64,000 nucleotides of DNA from NCBI GenBank assembly GCA_029339505.1, contig JAQISU010000179.1:7646501-7710500 (forward strand), given 5' to 3'. Position 1 is the first letter of the stretch. The number at the start of each line of letters is the position of its first letter. Under the pieces are notes generated by a model. That model worked only from the letters and a program-made list of their open reading frames with translations. It was not told the DNA's origin and did no database searches. Origin of the DNA: Unio delphinus. Its lineage: Eukaryota; Mollusca; Bivalvia; Unionida; Unionidae. Shown piece after piece: positions 56,480 to 64,000 of the stretch. The translations under genes and the position numbers were made by a program.

Positions 56480-57010
56480 AACTGGCCCACCATTTGCTAA
56501 TCAGGACCCTAGCCACTTGATTGGCTGCACAAGACGATAATCAAGAGATTTTGGCCAACTACAAGCCACTTTCAGATATAGACATTGATGCTGCTACATC
56601 TGTTCCTTGTGAGATAATAAAGCTGCAAATATAGCTAGTTGTCACAACAGTCTTGGTAAAAACTGTTGGCATAACAGCATCGACTACCCAGGAAGTCGAC
56701 ACTGGTCCATATTTTTCATTTTTACCGACCTAAAACGTCTACATTGGTCGATAATTTTCATGTTCATCTCTAACAATGGTTTCATGTCAACGATTTACTT
56801 AATGTTGCTAGCTTTCTTTATGAACGACTCATAATTTTTACCATGCTTTTCGAACCTTGTGGCGACAATCGCATCGCCTAACTTAGCGCGATATTCGCGG
56901 ACTATTCTACCCTTCCTGAGTATTCAGCTCCTGAAATTAAGAACTTCGAATTCCATTGTTTCTTAAACTCGCGAGCATCTCTCGACACTACAGAACTTCT
57001 TTTGCATGAT
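56480..57010 (-). pseudogene. BED-finger / hAT-like transposase relic
   Basis: On the - strand from about 57000 downward: AREFKKQWNSKFLI, then after a stop and frame change RFEKHGKNYESFIKKASNIK (near 56800-56900). Further along comes VTTSYICSFIISQGT (near 56620). This order recalls ZBED5/GTF2IRD2-like domesticated and mobile hAT proteins: FxxxWxxKYF start, RHYETKHxxYxxY end of the zinc finger, then ASYxVAxxIA. The Cys pairs of the finger are not visible. Several stops and shifts are present, so it is dead. The family call rests on remembered motif layout and is moderate. Confidence 0.45.
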
Positions 57011-57156
57011 CCATTGATTGATTTGTAGATAGAAGCCCCAAACGAAGGCATATAACGGTCCGATCGCCTTCGTTCTTTTCATTCTTTCTCCTTTGTGGTC
57101 AGCTGTTTTCTTTTGGGGTTTTAGCGTATATGTTGTGCATATTTAGTTGTAAAGCT

Positions 57157-57503
57157 TATTTCCTACTACAACCGCTCCGGTGTCTAATGGTAAGAGCGTC
57201 GGCCACAGAAGCGGAAGGTTGTGGGTTCGATCCCCGGTCGAGTCATACCAAAGACTTACAAAAATGGTACTAACAGCTGCCTTGCTTGAAGCTCAGCATT
57301 AAGATGTTAGTGTTAGGACTGGCCTGGTGTTAGCATAATGTGACTGGGTGGGAAATAGTGCTACATGTCTGCGGCATGATGCCCCAGTGCTAGACGTCAC
57401 TATAAACTGCCTCACTGCAGACATCGTAGCGATATGACTGAACAATTGTTAAAGCTACATTATAAATCCTAATCAAATAAAAACAAGCAATATTTCCTAC
57501 TAC
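57157..57503 (+). mobile_element. SINE-1 copy with 13-bp target-site duplication
   Basis: Element 57170-57490 between perfect TATTTCCTACTAC duplications (57157-57169 and 57491-57503). Head ACCGCTCCGGTGTCTAATGG, B-box GGGTTCGATCC, tail GACTGAACAATTGTTAAAGC. Confidence 0.94.
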
Positions 57504-58259
57504 CGTTAGCTTATCCTTTACATGTTCACTTCAAGCACCTATAAGAGACCTTGATCAACGTGTTCCATACTCTCCCATTAGGAACCCCTGACCAGTGTAC
57601 CTTGACCTTTCTTTAACATGGTCAGCATGGCGATTACAAGTACTTAAGCGATAATCCTGGCTTTGTCCCTGTGGCATCTTTAGTAGAATGTATCTGCAGT
57701 CCCACTCGGTTCCATCGGATTCTGAGCCTTTTATATCCATTTGTATCCGTTCTACTTTGGTAATGGTATTTCCTTTTCGTTTCAATTCAGCCCAACCATA
57801 TGATCATAAATTAGATATAAAGCTTTACCCGTTTTATTAACAGATATTCTAGATCTGTAGGACAACTGAAGAAAAAAAATTCAATAAATGTGTTATTTTG
57901 ATCTCATTTGGGTTTTTAAAATATATATAAAAATCACAAACTTGAACTAGTTCAATGACTTTTCTTGATAAAGACTATTTTCAACTTTAACGGTATATAA
58001 AATTAAAGTAAGGTAAGAATAGTTAATCAAATACATTGTTGAACTCTTGCTCGTATATGAATCTAAAATATTTTCAAATAGCTCCAACAGCAAAATAAGA
58101 ATTTATTTATTAACTGTGAAATAAACTCGTGTTTCTTATGGTTACGCCTTTGGGTTATTTATGATATGCACATTGTCCAAGATTGATAATTAACCCATAG
58201 TGTATTTGCGTACAGGTTGGAATACTGTACCTGTGTATTGTCATTAGTATCCGTATGTT

Positions 58260-59125
58260 TTAAACAGGTAAATAAGGTCTATGTTGTCAATAGATATATA
58301 ATGTCTTGTTTGTCGATAGATGTATATGTTGTTGTCAATAGATAAATGAGTCCTACTTTGTGAAAAAGATAAATGAGGCCTGTGGTGTTGGCAATATATA
58401 AACGAGGACTATTTTATCAATAGGTAAATTAAGCTGATGTTGTAAATAGAAAAATGAAGCCTTTGCTGTTATCTATAAATATTTTGTCAATAGACAAATG
58501 AGGCCTATGTTGTTGGCAATATTTAAATGAAGACTATGTTGTCAATAGATAAATGAAGCTGATGTTGTCAATAGTTAAATGAAGCTTATGTTGTTATCTA
58601 TAAAGATAAATTAAAACTATTTTAATGAGGCCTATGTTGTCAATAGAAAACTTAGGCCTGTTTTGTTATCAATATATATGGGGCAATACTGATATATAAG
58701 TGGGGCCTATACTGTCCATAGATAAGTGGGGCCTAGTGGGACCTATACTGTCCATAGATAAGTAGGGCCTCTACTGTCCATAGATAAATGGGACTATACT
58801 GTCGATAAATAAGTGGAGCCTGTACTGTTCATAGGTAAGTGGGTCTATACTGTCCATAGATAAGTGGGGCCTATACTGTCCATAGATAAGTGGGGCCTAT
58901 ACTATCCATAGATAAGTGGGGCCTATACCGTCGATATATAAGTGAGGCCTATACCGTCGATATATAAGTGAGGCCTATACTGTTAACATAAGTGGGGCCT
59001 TATACCGTTGATATATAAGTGGGGCCTATACCGTCAATATACAAGTGGGGCCTTTACAGTCAATATATTAGTGGGGCCTATACTGTCAACATATATGTGG
59101 GGCCAATGTTGTCAATAGATAAATG
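58260..59125 (+). repeat. 26-bp minisatellite in dac intron 5
   Basis: About 30 units of GGGGCCTATACTGTCCATAG plus ATAAGT. The left third (58260-58680) is diverged (GAGGCCTATGTTGTCAATAG) and the right is more uniform. Confidence 0.93.
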
Positions 59126-59931
59126 CGGTTGCGGTTACTTTCGCAAGAAAGTCGTGAATTTTGTTTGCAAACATAATTACTTAAAAATTAGGTTTAGATC
59201 GTTTACACAAGCATTATGTCAAAACAGTCTTGAAGTTAGCAATTCAGAAGGATCTTCAATGAAAGTGTGATGCAGATGTAAACATTTTCAAAATCACGAG
59301 AACAAATATTAATGAACTTACCAATATGATTAATACTTTAAAACAGTCATTTCAATGAAGCATATAACCTGCTGTATGGCTGCATATAAAACGTTTTTTT
59401 TTTTTAAAATTGTCTCACTGAGGGATCGAATTGGTTGGGTTTATTTGAGAATCTCGAACGCAAATGAAAACACGAGGCATTCGTTTGGACAAGAGACATG
59501 AATTGTGATTAGTGTTCAAATCCAATAATCAGCTTAATCAAACAGATTTGATCTTTGTGAAATTTTATTGACAAATATTTTACTTTTTTTCTTTTAATCG
59601 CTACGATGTGGAAAATTGATGACCTTAAGTGCAAAACTAAAGCGTCCAAAAGCGTAGAAAATTGTGAGAAATATTGTATGCTAATAACTATGAAAAACAC
59701 ATTGTGGCATGTCCAAATGTCACGTGCCTAAAAATGTTTGGTTCGTTACACGCATGCAGGATTTGTATTATCAGCGAAATTGTGTGGGTTTTTAAGGTAT
59801 ACAATTATTACTTTAACTAACAATTTCTATTTTTTATTGTCCCAACATGATATTAAATGCCAAACTACAGTGACATGTTTTAATTCTCAGCTTTCAGTCA
59901 ATTTGATTGCACAGATTTAGATAATAAAGCC

Positions 59932-60052
<121 letters not shown>

Positions 60053-61822
60053 CAACCAAAGAAAACAGTTGTAACAATTGTGTTTTTTTTTCTTCTTCAC
60101 ATAGTGCACTTAATAACGTTTTTTAATAGTATTACTCACTTGTAATAGTCATGTTCACGGCAAAATCAACATGTAAAACGAAGCTTTTTTTTTTATCACA
60201 CACGATGAATTACTCTTTGCCGCTTGAGTGGCATGGACCCTGGGATATAATCTTTTTCCCGTCAAGCAGAAATGTTTCCTGCAATTTTACAGTGAGAACA
60301 AAACTCAGTCAAACCTATGGAAATGGTCGAGATCAGAGGAAATATTTTAATTTATCAGCTCCTTTGTCACTTGTATCCTATCTTGAATCGAAATCATTTA
60401 TTTGTGAGTAATGGTATTAGTTTCTTCTATTTCTGTTTCATGCGTTCTGTGAAGAGAAAAAGAAGTAACGCTAGATCTCGGCCTCAGATTCAATTAATTG
60501 ATTTCGTTTTCCAATATAGAAACGGTCGTCATAAAACAATGTATTGACCAAAAAATCATGAGGCTTTACGAGTAAGTTTATGAATTGATTCCAACCAGAG
60601 CATAACAGTAAAATAAATTAATATCAATAAAATCTTTATCCTGGCATTGTAAGAAGACGTCCAAATAAAATATCACCCAGTACACAATTCTTCGATTATG
60701 AAAAAGGTTTTCATAATTCTATTTCGGTTTGAACATGAAAGAAAATGTCTTTGTGATTTACTTTGCAGTCAACTTATTAAAGCCCATTGATTGCCAGGGT
60801 GTTTGTATCCACCATTCTATTTTTTTTCCATATAGAAATGTGTTGTTTAGATCTTACCTTCTGTTAGATAGAATTTAACATTGCTACAAATTACTGAAAT
60901 CTCAATTTAGAAAGGCGATACTGAAGTGTTGTCGTAGCTTTTGACATTTATATTTAGCTTAGCATATGTCGAGCTGGTACATTCGGGGACGAATAAAGAT
61001 TATTCGATTGATCATCTTTGCGGTTGAAATTTGAGCTCAATGTTCGAATAAAGCATTGTTTTTCAGTCGGCTTAGTAATGCATTTAGTAAATTATTATTA
61101 CTGTCTTATTCCGAAAACAAAGCAGCCAGCATTCAATTTCAAAGTTCATAACGATCATCACAAAGATCTGCCGAATAAATCTACCCGATAGACACTTTGT
61201 ATGTACATGGATAACGTACAGAGTATCGTCTAAATTTACAGAGTGGTGTACAGAGCCTCGCCCAGGATTCCTAATGACTTTTGTTCATTAATATAACGAC
61301 GGAAAACTATTAAAAATTGTAACCAAAGAATAAAAGGGACCCTAACGATTAAAGTCAATGTAATTCACAGCAAACGTATATCTTCAAGAATCCTGTGCCA
61401 GAGATAGCTATTTGGTTTCTAAAATATACCTTCATTATTCCAAACAAAATTGTCAAACTGAGAAGAAAACGCCAAATTCTAAGATATCTTTTCAATCGTA
61501 GAATTTACTTTAACATAAGCATTTTGTATCTTTATGACGTATTTGTGGGGTTCTTATGTTCTTTATACTGTTATTTGTTGTTTTCATTGACGCTTTTGAC
61601 AAATTGATCCGAAACCATAAGCACTAAGACTGGTTTAACACTAACTTTGCAATCTGAATCGTCCGTTTATTTACCATATGTCGACACTCTCAGGCAAGAA
61701 TAATCTCCAGAGGAATCCAGTACACCTGGAAAGATTATGGTTTATTGTATAATTTATTTTTATTCTACTGCTCCTATATTGCGACCTCATTTTACCTGGC
61801 TGACGCAAATGATGGGTGAGGA

Positions 61823-62073
61823 TGCCCCGAGTGGCCGAGTAATCAAAAGCGCTCTCCGTTACGGATCATTGCCATCACACCTCTGTCCGCGTGGGTTCGA
61901 GCCTCAGATTCTGTATTTGTGGATATGTGAGAAAGGTTGCTAGCAGCTTCTCTTGGGTCGGTGCTTTTTTTTCCGGGTATATTTCCCGGGTTCTTCCTCT
62001 ACCAGTAATAATGAGCGCCATGTATAGAATATCGTGTGCTGAAAAATAGCGTTAAACCCTTCAACAACAACAA
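61823..62073 (+). mobile_element. SINE-2 copy
   Basis: Forward copy: GATGCCCCGAGTGGCCGAGT (A-box), GGGTTCGAGCCTC (B-box), end GCTGAAAAATAGCGTTAAAC followed by (CAA)n. Confidence 0.92.
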
Positions 62074-63899
62074 CCTATGTACCATGTTTCACCAATTTAG
62101 GAGAAAATATGAAGTTTCCTTGCCTTTTATAAAGAATAACAATACCTTTTGTGGAAGAGGTGAAGATGATTCTAAGGAACTTGATCGTGGTCTTGAGTGC
62201 ATGCGTTAAGTCGTTGATTGTAATAGACCATTAACCCTTCCAGTATAATTAACTGTATAAATTAATTATCATGATATACAATATTAATGGCATGTTCAGT
62301 ACATCATCCATTATTCACCATTTGGACAGTTTTTATAAATTTTAATTATATTCATGCCTTGTAATAAAATGTATGATTTTCGGACTCCGCTCTATTAGTA
62401 ATTTGTAGTATATACGTAAAAACCAAGTGCTGACTTTTGATGTACTTTCATGATGGTAGGGTTGTCTGTTATATGTTAGGGATATTTAACACGTTCAGGG
62501 ATTTGTTTAATTTATATAGGATCAATCTTGATCTTGTTTTAAAAAAAACTATATCGCTAATTTCAATTTTTTTATGAACTTGAGTTACCTCCCCCCATGA
62601 AAAATATAAAGCTTGAAGAAAAGACCTTGAAACTCACAATCATCGTATTTCTAGTTATAAAACTGTTGGGGGTGTGTACTTGAGAGAGCAAACTCGTAGT
62701 AATGTTTGTTTCAATGCAGGAAATTGAAAATAAACTAGATGTATTCTCTTTGATTAATTTTTTCGTACGGTGCACATAATTTAATGTTAATGCTAGTCAC
62801 GTTAAGCATAAGTAATAATGGATCTCTATCACATACCAAGGGAGGGTTTCAATTAAAGATGACGCTTTCCAGAAACTTCTTTTACGAAGCTTGGAACTTA
62901 ACTTATGTTTTTGATGATTGCTTAGACAGCTGAAATAATGAGCTATCTGTTTTCATCTTGTACTTCTGAACTAAGGTCTTTTTATTGGCTTCAGATTTGT
63001 TTGAAAGTAATGTTTTACCTTGAAGAGTTTGCTGTCGTTATTAAATTACAAAATTGTTCTGTTCACTAATCTCTTAATTAGTACTTTTAAACCAAATATC
63101 AGTTGTGTACTTCTTTGTATCCTTTCATCTATCTTTCTAACTAGCAAGCTAGCTGGCTAGTGTGGTTAAAACAGATCCACAAATATGTCTCTATTTATCT
63201 ATTCTGGCTGGAATTAAAGTCGGTGAATTGTACAATGATATAATAACTATAGCTATGCTAATAGATCGAAAGATCTGTGCTGTTTTTACAGTTGTTGTAG
63301 AAGTCAATTCTGCATTAATTTGGAAAGAATGGCAATGCTAAATCGATTCTATGATCAAGTTAAACGAATCCATTTAATCTTACCACATTGAAATTGTCGG
63401 CAATTTATACGAACCCTAAAACCCAGTCCCCAATATCAGTTGAGTGAATTGCTTGCGGAAACATCTTTGTCATGCCTCGGTTATTTTGCGGTCCTTTAAA
63501 ATTACACTCACGAATTTGGATTCTTAATGGCATTAACTTGTGTTTCTCAATTTGATATTTAAGAAACATCTTGTCTTGACTTATTTTAAATTATCAGTCG
63601 TCCAAACTCTGTTACACGACCATTTAGGCGCAGAACGAAATGAATGGACATTTCATTTGATATCCATTTCATAGGATGCATCCAGACTACGCTTAACTAT
63701 GAGTTTGCGCATTTGATTCGCAAATGAATTAATTTGATTAAAGATTTATTGTAGAATATTGAGGAATGATTCATCAATCGGATCCATAAAGATGATTTTA
63801 TATTGGTTTCAGAACATAGTATTTTCAAGACGGAATAGATTCAAAGGGTCTTAATGTGTTGTTCATTTCTTCATCAATATCATTGTTATTAATTTTCAG

Positions 63900-64000
63900 A
63901 TCGCGTATCTTTCCGTCACAAAATTCGGGAAAATTTTCACGAGGACCAGAACTATTGTTTTCGTTCTAAATCTATGCTGCTCTTTTTCCGAAAGCCATGG
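63900..64000 (+). CDS. Possible dachshund exon 6, cut by window end
   Basis: Follows a good acceptor (TTAATTTTCAG). AT completes the single base left by exon 5 as Asp, and the frame stays open for all 33 codons to the window edge (it begins RVSFRHKIRENF). The peptide is not recognisable as Dachshund and 33 open codons can occur by chance. It is included because acceptor and phase fit. Confidence 0.3.
   Translation, partial: MAYLSVTKFGKIFTRTRTIVFVLNLCCSFSESH

Noticed and set aside
60151..60411. 86-codon frame in intron 5 as a dac exon
   Set aside because: No suitable acceptor before it and no resemblance to Dachshund.

Overview
This window is animal nuclear DNA. It is AT-rich and intron-dominated, with canonical GT-AG splice sites, tRNA-derived SINEs, many minisatellites and very long (TA)n, (CA)n, (GA)n and (CATA)n tracts. 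The protein sequence, the SINE types and the repeat style suggest a lophotrochozoan, most likely a mollusc. That placement is inference, because no species-diagnostic gene is present.

The one convincing protein-coding gene is a dachshund (dac/DACH) homologue on the + strand. It starts at 14833 and runs off the right edge. Exon 1 carries the SKI/SNO/DAC (DachBox-N) domain almost intact. Five further exons (four well supported or reasonable, the last one weak) are proposed from splice sites, protein similarity and reading-frame phase: 43234-43352, 52782-52968, 53945-54033, 55420-55641 and 63900-64000. The phases agree at every junction (2,1,2,1,1) and give 408 codons without a stop. The C-terminal DachBox-C coiled coil must lie beyond 64000. 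Introns are about 27.9, 9.4, 1.0, 1.4 and 8.3 kb. A TATA box lies about 100 bp upstream of the ATG.

Layout. 1-14700 is intergenic. It holds an 18-bp satellite, SINEs, microsatellites, a decayed family-B DNA polymerase relic of Polinton/adintovirus type (7.3-8.4 kb) and a 2.65-kb, 37-bp minisatellite ending about 1 kb before the dac promoter. 15.3-43.2 kb (intron 1) holds a second, unrelated 37-bp satellite with a two-unit pattern, a GIY-YIG retroelement relic split by a SINE, a segmental duplication, a block-structured tetranucleotide array, a G/C-run element and a hAT-like MITE with an 8-bp target-site duplication. 43.4-52.8 kb (intron 2) holds a MITE, SINEs, a long inverted repeat and a 45-bp array that stays open as a 15-residue repeat. 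Introns 3-5 hold further minisatellites, a decayed BED-finger (hAT-like) transposase and two SINE copies.

No rRNA, canonical tRNA gene, CRISPR array or bacterial-type operon was seen. Most other open frames are low-complexity translations of microsatellites or chance frames in AT-rich DNA. The most interesting items are the dac exon 3 arrangement (exon squeezed between two microsatellites, with a tandem NAGNAG acceptor), the long inverted repeat, the open 45-bp array and the transposable-element relics.
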